Part shown: positions 54,337-63,767 of the stretch, one piece after another
Layout: every line of letters starts with the position of its first letter
Position numbering within the stretch: the first letter of the stretch is position 1
Source of the DNA: Cytobacillus firmus NBRC 15306
Lineage (GTDB): Bacteria; Bacillota; Bacilli; Bacillales; Cytobacillaceae
Assembly: GCF_001591465.1 (NCBI RefSeq)
Contig: NZ_BCUY01000010.1
Coordinates: forward strand, 20,984 to 84,983
Length of the DNA: 64,000 bases
Direction of reading: 5' to 3'
Notes under the pieces: model-generated
Seen by the model: the letters and a program-made list of their open reading frames with translations, nothing else
Database searches by the model: none
Told to the model about the DNA's origin: nothing
Program-made: the position numbers and the translations under genes

Positions 54337-56040
54337 TTATAGTTTGAATCGGCCAACAAGCTTATTAAGCTCTTCTGCCATTTGCGAAAGCTCCTCAGAA
54401 CTCCGCGATACTTCCTCCATGCTGCTGCTTGTCTGCTGGGATGAAGCGGATGTTTGTTCAATTCCTGCAGCTGCTTCTTCAGAAACAGAAGCAATTTCCT
54501 CAATGGATGCCCCCATTTGCTGACTTTTACCCGCCATGGTTTCCATTTTTTCTGTGATGGATTGAATGCTGTCCGCCATTTCTTTAATAGCAGTGCTGAT
54601 TTCTGTAAATGTCTCTCCCGTTGTTTTAATTTGGCTTGTGCCTTTTTCAACCTCCTGATAGCCGCCCTGCAAGGATTCTGCGACATTGGCTGATTCAGTC
54701 TGGATACTGGAAACGATGCCCGTAATATCTGTTACTGAAATAGTAACCTCTTCCGCCAGCTTCCTCACTTCATCAGCCACAACAGCAAACCCGCGACCCT
54801 GTTCACCCGCACGTGCTGCTTCAATTGCCGCATTAAGTGCCAATAAATTGGTCTGATCTGCTATGTCCTTAATGACGGATACGAGCTTCGAAATTTCCTG
54901 TGATTGGGCATCCAGGCTTTTCATCTTTCCCACACCATCCTGGACAATCTGATCAATAATGCCCATCTGCTGAATCGAAGCCTCCATTAACCTGCTGCCT
55001 TTTGCGGTCATATCTATGACCTTCCTGGAAGATTCAAACACAGCTTCTCCACTTGAACTGGCTTCCTGCATATTTTCGGTGAATGTCTCCATAAAAGCAG
55101 AGAGATTAGAAGCATGTGTCGCCTGTGCTTCAGATCCCGATGCGAGCTCCTGCATAGTAGAAGCAACCTGCTGGGACCCTGCCTTTACTTCCTCTGCTGA
55201 CTGTGACAGCTCTTCGCTTTGGCTGCTGACCGTCTGTGATACTTCGTAGACCTGCTGGATTGTCGTTCTCAGATTATGGCTCATAGTATTTACAGCCTCT
55301 GCCAGACGGCCAATCTCATCTTTTCCCCTGTATTGGATTTCCGGAACATCCAGTTCTCCTTTGGCGATGCGATTGGTTATACCCACAACTTCATTCAGAT
55401 TACGCGATACCATCCGGCTGATGGAGAATGTGATTAGCGCCCCGAGGATAACTGCGGCCAGCATAGAAATGATAAGCGTATTAAAGGTTTTAATTTGGCT
55501 TTCCTTTGCAGCTTTAACCGCCTGCGCCCGCTCTTCATTCACAATTACCTGCAGTTCGTCTAATAATTGGACGGTTTTAAGCTGGATATCACTGGCCTCA
55601 CCTGCAAATTGCTCACTTGCTTCTATGTCGCCCTTGTCCATTGCAGGTACGAGTTTTCTATAAAAAAGATCGTTTATCTGTTGATCCTGAGCGACAATTT
55701 GATCAAAAATCGCCAGCTTCTCTTCCGTATCCATCTTCTCTCTTATTTTTGCTTCCAGCTCATTAAACTGTTCCCGCCGATCCTGGAATTCATCAATATA
55801 CTTTGTTTCAGGCTTGTATAAGTACTCAAACACTCTCATCGCTTTCGCACGGGTAAGCGAGCCCATTTCCGTAATATGCACCGCCCGTTCTCCACGCCGA
55901 TCCAGCGCACTTACATTATCGCCTATATCCTTGACCAATCCTGATACAACAGCTGTTGCAATGCCGAAAAGGATAAATACGATCAGCAGGGTGCCCCCGT
56001 ATTTCCATCCGATCTTAATGTTTCTAAGTTTGTTCATCAT
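54337..56040 (-). CDS. Chemoreceptor with four-helix-bundle sensor
   Basis: A 567-residue methyl-accepting chemotaxis protein. TM1 near 15-34 ([20 protein letters not shown]), a helical 4HB_MCP-type extracellular sensor (about 36-185), TM2 near 186-208 ([20 protein letters not shown]), HAMP, then the signalling hairpin with tip [20 protein letters not shown]. The ligand is unknown. It is a single gene with AGGAGCCAGC before the ATG pair. It differs from the Cache receptor at 22578 in its sensor. Confidence 0.88.
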   Translation of the reverse strand: MMNKLRNIKIGWKYGGTLLIVFILFGIATAVVSGLVKDIGDNVSALDRRGERAVHITEMGSLTRAKAMRVFEYLYKPETKYIDEFQDRREQFNELEAKIREKMDTEEKLAIFDQIVAQDQQINDLFYRKLVPAMDKGDIEASEQFAGEASDIQLKTVQLLDELQVIVNEERAQAVKAAKESQIKTFNTLIISMLAAVILGALITFSISRMVSRNLNEVVGITNRIAKGELDVPEIQYRGKDEIGRLAEAVNTMSHNLRTTIQQVYEVSQTVSSQSEELSQSAEEVKAGSQQVASTMQELASGSEAQATHASNLSAFMETFTENMQEASSSGEAVFESSRKVIDMTAKGSRLMEASIQQMGIIDQIVQDGVGKMKSLDAQSQEISKLVSVIKDIADQTNLLALNAAIEAARAGEQGRGFAVVADEVRKLAEEVTISVTDITGIVSSIQTESANVAESLQGGYQEVEKGTSQIKTTGETFTEISTAIKEMADSIQSITEKMETMAGKSQQMGASIEEIASVSEEAAAGIEQTSASSQQTSSSMEEVSRSSEELSQMAEELNKLVGRFKL

Positions 56041-56126
56041 GCTGGCTCCTCTTCTTCATACTTTGCATATATCCAATTTAATTATCGGCAATAAAATGGG
56101 ATTTTCTAGGTATTTTTTCTTTTTCA

Positions 56127-56156
56127 ATAAAAAACCTAACTGATTAGTCAGCTAGG
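56127..56156 (-). terminator. Second terminator after the sugar operon
   Basis: CCTAACTGA and TCAGCTAGG pair with one mismatch around TTAG; minus strand continues TTTTTTATTG. Confidence 0.6.
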
Positions 56157-56201
56157 CAGTTGCAAATTAGCATCATTATTTAAATTTCAGTCTGGATGCT
56201 A

Positions 56202-56248
56202 AACAAAAAAATCGCTATGAACCTGCCAATAATGGCTAGTTCATAGCG
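56202..56248 (-). terminator. First terminator after the sugar operon
   Basis: CGCTATGAAC and GTTCATAGCG form a perfect 10-bp stem with an inner TGCCA/TGGC extension; the minus strand continues ATTTTTTTGTTT. Confidence 0.8.
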
Positions 56249-56596
56249 TTTAATAGTGGGTCCAAAAGTGATTATCTTCCATATCCCCGTCTTTGGTGTT
56301 GACCAGGATGATGCTGTACCTTTCGATTTCGCAACTTCTTCAATTGCCACGACAAGCTCTGGAAAAATGGGTTTGTAATATCAGGGATAATCAAGGCAAT
56401 CGTCCGGGTTTTCTTTTTCGCTAAACCTCTCGCGATTTCATTTGGATGATAATTCAGGCGCTCCATCACATCGCGAATCTTAAGCTCCGATTTTTGGCTG
56501 ATATATCCTTTATTGTTTAAATACCTGGACACTGTCGCTACGGATACGCCTGCCTCCTTTGCAACATCCCGAATGGTAATTTGTTTTTTCTCTCAC
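56249..56596 (-). pseudogene. Decayed LacI-family regulator (frameshifts, truncated)
   Basis: A GTG at 56596 has AAGGAG upstream, but one extra A in an A-run puts the LacI HTH (ITIRDVAKEAGVSVATVSRYL) into the next frame. That frame continues through YHPNEIARGLAKKKTRTIALI and IIPDITNPFF, then shifts again: the homologous PELVVAIEEVAKSKG is in another frame and SIILVNTKDGDME in a third. At least three frameshifts and loss of the effector domain after about 110 residues show a dead gene. It was probably the old regulator of a sugar locus. Confidence 0.8.
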
Positions 56597-56636
56597 GAAA
56601 AATTCTCCTTCGAAAGGATTCTTCTTTATTAAACTA

Positions 56637-57054
56637 TTAATTGGTTTCTTTCACATGGAAACTTCGAACTATTGTTTCCCCTTTTTCCAGCAGGCCTAAT
56701 CCAACCATTCCATATTCATTTCCCAAACCAACAAAATCCAGAACCCGTTCTCCATTGATAGCTACCTGAACAGCAGTTCCTTTGCTGATGGCCTTAACGT
56801 TGTATATAGCTTCATGATTCCATTCATATGAAACTGTCTTTAAACGCTTAAATCCAAAGTTATTTTCAATTAATGAAACCTGATTGTCACCATCAAATCC
56901 TGCCCAATAATAGCGTTCTGTTCCAATTACCCAAAGAATGACCCCGTGGCTTTTTCCGGAAACAGGCCAGATTTTCTCATCACTTTTCCCCCTTGAAAAT
57001 TTTTCTCAAATTCTAATTCTGAATCGACGTGCTCTCCCCAGCTATTTATCAAAC
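56637..57054 (-). pseudogene. C-terminal remnant of a sugar-locus hydrolase (ADP-ribosylglycohydrolase-associated type)
   Basis: Directly after the permease stop codon one frame reads INSWGEHVDSELEFEKNFQG and, after a one-base shift in a G/A run, continues SDEKIWPVSGKSHGVILWVI, YYWAGFDGDNQVSLIENNFG, down to VRSFHVKETN and a stop at 56637. The latter 115 residues look like a beta-sandwich (concanavalin-like) C-terminal domain that I associate, with modest confidence, with ADP-ribosylglycohydrolase-family proteins in sugar ABC operons. The main catalytic part is absent, so this is a deletion remnant. Confidence 0.6.
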
Positions 57055-57058
57055 ATTA

Positions 57059-57889
57059 TCACTTCCCGCCCGTAAACGAAATTCCTTTGATAAAATAGCG
57101 ATTAAAGAATGCATAAAGCAGCAGGACCGGAAGTGTAAAGACCATGGAAGCTGCCATGATGTAGTTCCAGTAGCTGACATACTGTCCTTTAAACGTATTC
57201 AGCCCTAATGGAAGAGTGTACATTTCTGTATCTGTCATGACGATCAGCGGCCTCATGAAGTCATTCCAGAAGCCCATAAAGACAAAGATTGCCTGGGCAG
57301 CCAGAGCCGGTTTGGCAAGAGGCAGCACTACCTTGAAAAAGATCCCCAAGCGGCTGAGCCCATCAAGCTGTGCAGCTTCCTCCAATTCTTTCGGAAAATT
57401 GATAAAGAATTGCCTCATCATGAAGATAAAGGTCGCATTAACCATCGCCGGTACGATCATTCCCTGGTAAGAATTCAGCCAGCCCAATTCTTTCAGGATT
57501 AAATAGTTTGGAATCATGGTCACTTGCGCCGGTATCATTAACACGGCCAGAATAATGATAAACAGGGCCTTTTTACCGGGAAACGCAAGTCTTGCAAGTG
57601 CATAGCCTGCCATTGAGTTAAAAATGATATTTAACAGCGTCCCGATTACCGCGATGATAAGGGAATTTAATAGCCATCTGGGAAATAGATCCTGTTCCAC
57701 AAATATTTGCTGATAGTTTGCCAGAGTGAAGTTCTTCGGAATAAAGTTCATGGTCCCGCTAATAATTTCTTCTAATGTCTTAAAAGAGGATGACAGGGCC
57801 CATAAGAACGGAACAAGTGTGGTGACAGCGTAAAGAACAAGAATGACGTAAAGAAGACGCTTGCTGAATGATTTTTTCCTGGAATTCAT
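57059..57889 (-). CDS. Sugar ABC permease, MalG type
   Basis: A 276-residue carbohydrate ABC transporter permease with six helices. EAA loop EEAAQLDGLSRLGIFFKVVLP; MNFIPKNFTLANYQQIF and PAQVTMIPNYLILKELGWL are family-typical. It forms the channel with the MalF-type protein, 13 bases upstream in transcription order. No ATPase gene is present in the operon, so a shared MsmX-type ATPase elsewhere is probably used. Confidence 0.9.
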   Translation of the reverse strand: MNSRKKSFSKRLLYVILVLYAVTTLVPFLWALSSSFKTLEEIISGTMNFIPKNFTLANYQQIFVEQDLFPRWLLNSLIIAVIGTLLNIIFNSMAGYALARLAFPGKKALFIIILAVLMIPAQVTMIPNYLILKELGWLNSYQGMIVPAMVNATFIFMMRQFFINFPKELEEAAQLDGLSRLGIFFKVVLPLAKPALAAQAIFVFMGFWNDFMRPLIVMTDTEMYTLPLGLNTFKGQYVSYWNYIMAASMVFTLPVLLLYAFFNRYFIKGISFTGGK

Positions 57890-57901
57890 GTCCGTTCCCC
57901 C

Positions 57902-58801
57902 TTAATAAAGTGATTCTTCTTTCGAAAATTTACGCTGGATCAGCGTGGCTGCCAGGATAATGATGGCGAGTGCAAAAGCCAGTGCAGCCGCATATCCCAT
58001 CGTTCCGAGCGACTTGAATGCATACTGATAGATTAATAGAACGACTGTCAGGGTTGAATTGTTTGGTCCCCCGGATCCGCCGGAGAAGATATACGATTGA
58101 TCAAACAGCTGGAATGTTCCAATTAGCCCCATGATGACAACAAACGAGGTAACCGGACGCAGGAACGGAACCGTTACATAAAAGAACTTCTGAAGAGCAT
58201 TGGCCCCATCAAGCTCTGCTGCTTCATATAAGGAATCGGGAATATCCTGAAGAGCTGCGAGATAAATCACCATAAAGAATGGTGCCGTCGCCCAAATATT
58301 CATCAGCATGATTGCATTTAATGCGATATCAGGATCGCCTAGAAAGTTATACCCGGGAAGTCCGATCATTTCCAGAAGGTTGTTGATCAGCCCTTCTTTG
58401 TTATACATCCACATGAAAATTAACGTTAAAACAGCAGAAGAAGTTAACGTCGGCAAAAAGTAAACAATGCGAAAGAACTTCTCTCCTTTTAAGCCGGCAT
58501 TCAGCGTTGCCGCCAATATCAGAGCTAAAGCTGTCTGGCATGGCACCACAATCAGCACATATTTCGCAGTATTTTTCAAGGCGATAAGGGCCCTATTGTC
58601 TTCCATGATCCTGGAAAAGTTTTCAAACGCTACAAATTCAAAACTCGTTCCTCCAAGAAGCTGAACTTTGTTAAATGATAGGAAAATAGCATAAAGAATA
58701 GGCCCAATGATAAAGAGGGCTAACACAAATAGTGTTGGAGACATAAACAAATACCCTTGCCCGGCATCTCTTAATTTTTTCTTAGAAGATCGTTTGTTCA
58801 T
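57902..58801 (-). CDS. Sugar ABC permease, MalF type
   Basis: A 299-residue permease with six helices; basic N-terminus (KRSSKKKLRDAGQG), GYLFMSPTLFVLALFIIGPI, EAA loop LYEAAELDGANALQKFFYVTVP. Partner of the MalG-type protein. A REP-like hairpin (58898) separates it from the binding-protein gene upstream. Confidence 0.9.
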   Translation of the reverse strand: MNKRSSKKKLRDAGQGYLFMSPTLFVLALFIIGPILYAIFLSFNKVQLLGGTSFEFVAFENFSRIMEDNRALIALKNTAKYVLIVVPCQTALALILAATLNAGLKGEKFFRIVYFLPTLTSSAVLTLIFMWMYNKEGLINNLLEMIGLPGYNFLGDPDIALNAIMLMNIWATAPFFMVIYLAALQDIPDSLYEAAELDGANALQKFFYVTVPFLRPVTSFVVIMGLIGTFQLFDQSYIFSGGSGGPNNSTLTVVLLIYQYAFKSLGTMGYAAALAFALAIIILAATLIQRKFSKEESLY

Positions 58802-58897
58802 GAGTATTCCTACCTTCTATCTGTTTGGATAATACTTTCCTTCAAGGCCGGTACGCCTCAGACCTCAAAAGAAAAACTGCAGCATCACATTATGAAT

Positions 58898-58926
58898 GTA
58901 CCTGACACCATAAGTGTGCCAGGTAC
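58898..58926. repeat. Intra-operonic hairpin
   Basis: GTACCTGACAC and GTGTGCCAGGTAC form a near-perfect inverted repeat around CATAA. There is no T-run. Position between binding-protein and permease genes fits mRNA stabilisation of the upstream part. The GTACC/ACAGG content resembles the 29-bp box family. Confidence 0.6.
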
Positions 58927-58946
58927 GGTTCATTTGTACATCTGCC

Positions 58947-60200
58947 TTATTGAATTTCGCTATTTGCTTGCTCCTGTGCGTCCTTCAATGCGTCAGATAG
59001 CGGACGATCCCCAAGGAATGCAGCAATGAATTGGTTATTAAAGTTATTCATGATAATCGGAAGGTTCGCACCTTCCTGCCATACCGTGGCATAAGGGGCT
59101 CCGGCTACAAGTGCACCTCTTAATGGATCTTCATCATAGCCTAATTTTTCTGCAACCGATTTGCGTGTAGGAAGGGCGAAACCTTTAGAAGTCCATGTTT
59201 CCATTCCTTCTTTGCCAGTCAAGTAGGAAATCAGCTTCCAGGAAGCTTCTTTCTTCTCAGATGCTGCATTCATAACATAACCAACCGTATACGCCATGGT
59301 TCCCTTTTCACCATTAATGGCAGGAAGTTCAGCTGTTCCGTACTCCACATCAGGGAAAGTATCCTCTAAGAATGGAATCGCCCAGTTACCTTCAATGACC
59401 ATTGCTGCTTTCTGCTGGCCGAACATTTCTCCGCCCCAGTTTGCCCCAACTTCTGATGCCTGGGCTGAGGTTTTGTCTTCAAGGTGCTGATCAACAATTG
59501 GCTTTAGTGCTTCCACTACCTCCGAAGAAGCGAAATTCGCTTTATCGTCCTTCACCACCTCGCCGCCTGAAGCCTGGGCAATATGATATAACCGGGCAAG
59601 TTCAGGCGCGACACCAAATCCGTATACGCCATCCTTTGTAAGGGCTTTGGACACTTCTCGCAGCTCATCCCATGTTTTTGGGACTTCTACACCTGTTTCT
59701 TCAAACATTTTTTTATTATAAAAAAGAGCCAGAGTAGAGTAATCTTTTGGAAAACCGTATGTCTTCCCATCCACCTGAAATGCTTCAAGCATCGGCTTCT
59801 CAAAATCTTCAGTATCAAAGTCCTCAGTGACATACTCGTCTAAAGGCTCGACGACACCCGTTTCAATCAATGCCGGCGCTTCAAGTGCATCCAAATAGAA
59901 CACATCCGGACCTTCTCCGCCAATCAAACGTGTTTTCAGGACATCCATATACTGCTCTGAAATCACTTCATGCTTAACATCAATGTTTGGAAATTTCTCT
60001 TCGAAGTCGGCAATGGTCTGTTTCAGCAGTTTTTGCTCAGATGGGTTGCCGCCCCATCCCGCTAGCGTTACTTCAACCTTCTCTCCTCCAGATCCCCCAG
60101 AGCCTTCCGAGTTCGTTTCATCTGAGCCGCTGCATCCAGCAAGAAGGGACCCCATTAACATTGTCGTCATACCTAAACCAGCCAACCATTTTTTCTTCAT
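58947..60200 (-). CDS. Sugar-binding lipoprotein of the ABC system
   Basis: A 417-residue family 1 solute-binding protein. Lipobox MGSLLAGCSGS, a Ser/Gly linker (GSGGSGGEK), then VTLAGWGGNPSEQKLL, YGFPKDYSTLALFYNKKMFEETG, AAMVIEGNWAIPFLED and MNAASEKKEASWKLISYLTG. Binds an oligosaccharide, likely an alpha-glucan or similar given the debranching-type enzyme upstream (inference). Confidence 0.9.
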   Translation of the reverse strand: MKKKWLAGLGMTTMLMGSLLAGCSGSDETNSEGSGGSGGEKVEVTLAGWGGNPSEQKLLKQTIADFEEKFPNIDVKHEVISEQYMDVLKTRLIGGEGPDVFYLDALEAPALIETGVVEPLDEYVTEDFDTEDFEKPMLEAFQVDGKTYGFPKDYSTLALFYNKKMFEETGVEVPKTWDELREVSKALTKDGVYGFGVAPELARLYHIAQASGGEVVKDDKANFASSEVVEALKPIVDQHLEDKTSAQASEVGANWGGEMFGQQKAAMVIEGNWAIPFLEDTFPDVEYGTAELPAINGEKGTMAYTVGYVMNAASEKKEASWKLISYLTGKEGMETWTSKGFALPTRKSVAEKLGYDEDPLRGALVAGAPYATVWQEGANLPIIMNNFNNQFIAAFLGDRPLSDALKDAQEQANSEIQ

Positions 60201-60246
60201 CCTTCGTAACCCCTCTCATTTCCATTGATTTTTTTATGTTAAAAAA

Positions 60247-62364
60247 TTATTGAGTTACCTTCATATGTTTGACGATTTCAAAGCCTGTTGTATTTTCTAA
60301 AATAGCTGTCTGTATTTCCTCCCCTTGTCTGCTGACAGAAACGGAAAGGGTTCCTTCACCAATTTTGATGTTAGTGACCGTCAATGTATTCATTTCATCA
60401 AGCAGCATCGGGCTCAGCTGAATTTCCTTTTTCAAACTGTCCGGGAAGAGGCCCAGCAGTGATTGGACAAATACAAGCGGCGTACCTGCTGCCCATGCCT
60501 GCGGAGAACACGCAACCGGATATTTAACTGCTTTTCCAATTTCCGCACCATAGCCGCAGAACAGTTCAGGGAGACGATCGTACTCAAAATACTGGGAAGC
60601 CTGTATTAGGCCTGTTATAACCTTTTTGGCATCTGCCGAAAAACCAAGCTTGCTCATACCCAGTAAAATCATGCTGTTGTCATGTGGCCAGATACTGCCA
60701 TCATGGTAGCTCATTGGATTATATCCTGCTTCCCCTTCACCCATTGTGCGAATACCAAATCCTGAGAACATTTTCTCACCCGTCAGCATGCTGCTTACCT
60801 TTTCTGCACGATTTCCTGCGAGCATTTCAGAATACAGGACATGTCCCGGGTTGGAGGTAATGGTTCCGACCTGTTTTTTCCTGCCATCAAGAGCGATCGC
60901 ATAAAATTCCTGATCCGCCATCCAGAACTCGTTTTCAAATGCTTCTTGAAGTTTCTCAGCCTCAGCTTTCAGCTTTGAAGCAGCCTCTTTGTTTCCAAGC
61001 TTGTCATAAATGGAGGCAATTCCCTGCTTTGCCTGATAGACATATCCCTGTACCTCGGAAAGTGCTATAGGTGTTTCAGCATAATCACCATTTCGATGAA
61101 CAATGGAATCCCCGGAATCTTTCCAGCCTTGATTCGCGATTCCCTTTGATGATTCCTGATGGTATTCCACAAACAAATCGCCATCCCGATCTCCATATTG
61201 ATCAATCCACTCTAACGCACGCTTCACGTTTTCTTCGAGCTGCCGGAATGTCTCCAAATCTCCGGTCCATTTCACATACTCTGTTAATAGAACAAGGAAT
61301 AACGGTGTCGCATCAATCGTTCCATAGTAAGGAGTGAATGGAATCTGGTTCGTATTCGCAAGCTCCCCGTAACGGATTTCATGCATAATTTTCCCCGGCT
61401 GTTCATCTCTCCAGGGGTCGACTTTAGTACCTTGCTGACTTGCCATCGTAAACAATGTTCCTTTTGCCACTTCGGGCTGGAACGCAATCATCTGAAGTGC
61501 CGCAATCAGACTGTCCCTGCCAAACGGAACGCCAAACCATGGCAGTCCTGCTACCGGGAAACTTCCGTAGCCCATGTCTGTCAATAGCACCCGCAAATCG
61601 GATAAACCTCTATCAACAAGCCTTTGAAGCGGCTCGAAATCTGTTTCAACGGTTGCAAGCCCTGCAGACCAGCTCTTATATGATGATTTGAGCTCTTCAA
61701 GAGCTTCATTTACAGGTAAAAGATCTGTTCTCGTTTCTCTATTTTCAAGCGGGATAACCATAAAGGTAATCGATTGTAACTCCTGGTGCTGAAGGGTAAG
61801 AGTAAAAGTAATTTCGCCGTCTTCTTTTACTTCTTTAGGTATAAGAGGAGCATCCCATTGGATACGGGTCGCTCTCTTAATATCATCTGCCCCGTCATAT
61901 TGGAATGTCAGAGAATTTTGATCTGCTGTCTGGCCTGTTCTTTTTCCTACATCACCTGTCTGAAAACCGCGGACGATAAACATATCGTTAAAATCCACAT
62001 CGGCTTCTATGTTTAAATCAAACGTCACCGGTTTTGGAAAGTAGTTCTTCGCTGTAACCGTTTCATATAACACGTCATCATAGATAAATCGCTTTCTCTC
62101 AATCTCAATGGATTCCCTCCAAAGAATCAATTCTCCATCCTTTTCCTGGTGGGGATTGGTTGATAGGATGGCAGACATATAGTTTTCAGATCCATCCGAA
62201 TGGAGAAGAATCGGTTTTTCAGTGTTGATCCGGACATTAAATTTACTGAGGAAACGAGTATCGTTCTTGTATAAGCCTAAGCCGTAGCTGTGATTGGCAG
62301 TGATATCCCCCTGTTCATCTGTTAATAGAAAAAGATTGTTCTCTTTTATCACTCTGTAATTCAT
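60247..62364 (-). CDS. Glycogen-debranching-type (amylo-alpha-1,6-glucosidase-like) glycosidase
   Basis: About 705 residues. I start at the ATG at 62364 (MNYRVIKENNLFLLTDEQGD), preceded by AGGAGGAGC; the ORF extends 27 codons into operator sequence. The N-terminal beta domain (GLGLYKNDTRFLSKFNV) is the type found in bacterial glycogen-debranching-like proteins; the C-terminal (alpha/alpha)6 domain (GLPWFGVPFGRDSLIAALQM, GDYAETPIALSEVQGYVYQA, MSYHDGSIWPHDNSMI) resembles GH63/GH133-like glucosidases. No signal peptide, so it acts on imported sugar in the cytoplasm. First gene of the operon, under two LacI operators. Confidence 0.85.
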   Translation of the reverse strand: MNYRVIKENNLFLLTDEQGDITANHSYGLGLYKNDTRFLSKFNVRINTEKPILLHSDGSENYMSAILSTNPHQEKDGELILWRESIEIERKRFIYDDVLYETVTAKNYFPKPVTFDLNIEADVDFNDMFIVRGFQTGDVGKRTGQTADQNSLTFQYDGADDIKRATRIQWDAPLIPKEVKEDGEITFTLTLQHQELQSITFMVIPLENRETRTDLLPVNEALEELKSSYKSWSAGLATVETDFEPLQRLVDRGLSDLRVLLTDMGYGSFPVAGLPWFGVPFGRDSLIAALQMIAFQPEVAKGTLFTMASQQGTKVDPWRDEQPGKIMHEIRYGELANTNQIPFTPYYGTIDATPLFLVLLTEYVKWTGDLETFRQLEENVKRALEWIDQYGDRDGDLFVEYHQESSKGIANQGWKDSGDSIVHRNGDYAETPIALSEVQGYVYQAKQGIASIYDKLGNKEAASKLKAEAEKLQEAFENEFWMADQEFYAIALDGRKKQVGTITSNPGHVLYSEMLAGNRAEKVSSMLTGEKMFSGFGIRTMGEGEAGYNPMSYHDGSIWPHDNSMILLGMSKLGFSADAKKVITGLIQASQYFEYDRLPELFCGYGAEIGKAVKYPVACSPQAWAAGTPLVFVQSLLGLFPDSLKKEIQLSPMLLDEMNTLTVTNIKIGEGTLSVSVSRQGEEIQTAILENTTGFEIVKHMKVTQ

Positions 62365-62406
62365 TTTGCTCCTCCTGCACTTCCAATTTTCATAGCTGTT
62401 TGTTCT

Positions 62407-62420
62407 CCGAAACGTTTCGG
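62407..62420. promoter_or_regulatory. LacI-family operator O1
   Basis: CCGAAACGTTTCGG, a perfect 14-bp palindrome between the regulator gene and the operon, 43 bases before the glucosidase start. Confidence 0.85.
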
Positions 62421-62441
62421 TTTTTTTATAAAAAAATATAC

Positions 62442-62455
62442 CCAAAACGTTTCGG
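62442..62455. promoter_or_regulatory. LacI-family operator O2
   Basis: CCAAAACGTTTCGG, one base from O1, centred 35 bases upstream of it. The minus-strand TATATT at 62434-62439 between the two is a likely -10 box. Confidence 0.82.
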
Positions 62456-62516
62456 ATTTACTTTAAAGTAAAAGCTGGCAATCCTTGCTGTCTATTCAGC
62501 CCGGGTCCGCCAACAT

Positions 62517-63533
62517 TTATTTTTTCACTTCTGCTGTACTCTCTCGTTCCATTAGCTCTGTTTTCATAACAAGACGGTGTGTTTCTGTCTCGTGTTGAAG
62601 CAGTCCAATCAGCAATCTCGCTGCCTCATATCCCAGACCAAACTTATTCTGTGCAATCGTTGTCAGCTTCGGACTAACATATGAGGCCAGCAAAATATCA
62701 TCGTACCCTATAATGGAAAGATCCACAGGAACCTGCCGATTAAGCTCTTTCGCAGCGGACATGGCTCCAATTGCCATTAAGTCACTTGCACAAAATAACG
62801 CCGTGATTTCAGGATGATTGCGCAGCAATTGAAAAGCTGCTTCCTTCCCTTTTTCTTCTGTAAATTCACCATCGGCAATGTATTCCGGATGGAAGGCAAG
62901 GCCTGCTTTATCGAGAGCCTTTTGATATCCCTGCAATCTTTCACGGCTGACAAAAGCAAATTCATGTCCATTAATCATGCCAATTTTTTCATGGCCGAGA
63001 TGAATAAGATGCTTCACCGCTTTCTCAGCCCCCAGCACATTATCTGTAGTGACATGGCTGACATGATCTGATTCAAGCGGAATATCAATCAATAAACAAG
63101 GAATATCACTCTCTACCACTTCCTTTAAATATGGATCATCAGTGCGGATTCCCTGAATAATAACACCATCCACTCTTCTCTCGCGGCAAAGCTGAGTATA
63201 CGTCTTTTCCCGCTGTTTCGAGGAATTGGTATTGAATAAGATAAGGTCATAGCTTGATCCGGATACATACTCATTAACACCCGCAAGAACCTCAACCATA
63301 AAATTATCCTTCACGCTTTCCTTTGTAAAACCTGACACCAGCAGCCCAATAGTCTGTGATCTTTTCATTACTAAACTTCTGGCAAGTGAATTAGGGCTGT
63401 AATTCAATTCCTTTGCTACCTGAGCAATCTTTTTTCGGGTAATTTCACTAACATCCGAGTATCCATTTAACGCTCTTGAAACGGTCGTAACAGATACTCC
63501 GGCTTTTTTTGCAATATCTTTAATTGTAGTCAC
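62517..63533 (-). CDS. LacI-family regulator of the sugar operon
   Basis: A 338-residue regulator: HTH TTIKDIAKKAGVSVTTVSRAL, hinge YSPNSLARSLVMKRS, effector domain with TIGLLVSGFTKES, RRVDGVIIQG, TALFCASDLMAIGAMSAAKE and LSIIGYDDILLASYVSP. Sites CCGAAACGTTTCGG-like occur at its own promoter and twice before the glucosidase gene, so it is probably autoregulated and represses the operon until the sugar is present. Confidence 0.9.
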   Translation of the reverse strand: MTTIKDIAKKAGVSVTTVSRALNGYSDVSEITRKKIAQVAKELNYSPNSLARSLVMKRSQTIGLLVSGFTKESVKDNFMVEVLAGVNEYVSGSSYDLILFNTNSSKQREKTYTQLCRERRVDGVIIQGIRTDDPYLKEVVESDIPCLLIDIPLESDHVSHVTTDNVLGAEKAVKHLIHLGHEKIGMINGHEFAFVSRERLQGYQKALDKAGLAFHPEYIADGEFTEEKGKEAAFQLLRNHPEITALFCASDLMAIGAMSAAKELNRQVPVDLSIIGYDDILLASYVSPKLTTIAQNKFGLGYEAARLLIGLLQHETETHRLVMKTELMERESTAEVKK

Positions 63534-63544
63534 TCAGACAACTC

Positions 63545-63558
63545 CCAAAACGTTTCGG
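63545..63558. promoter_or_regulatory. LacI-family operator O3 (autoregulation)
   Basis: CCAAAACGTTTCGG, identical to O2, located between the promoter at 63574 and the regulator start. Confidence 0.82.
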
Positions 63559-63573
63559 TTTTTCTTTAATTTG

Positions 63574-63602
63574 ACTATACAACATGTTGAAAACGATTAC
63601 AA
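63574..63602 (-). promoter_or_regulatory. Promoter of the LacI regulator with overlapping cre site
   Basis: On the minus strand TTGTAA, a 17-base spacer, TATAGT. TGAAAACGATTACA at 63588-63601 matches the cre consensus at every position and covers the -35, so CcpA should repress it. Confidence 0.75.
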
Positions 63603-63767
63603 CAGTTTTTATAAAATTCTAAACTGTCTTTCCAAACCCCTCCCCCGACTTTTTTCTTATTTTTATCTAAAAAGTGTAATTTTTCACACTTAAACTGTAA
63701 AAATATAACTCTATCCGCTAGAATAAGGGATATATTTTTAACGGTCTTTTAGGAGGACATGTAACTA

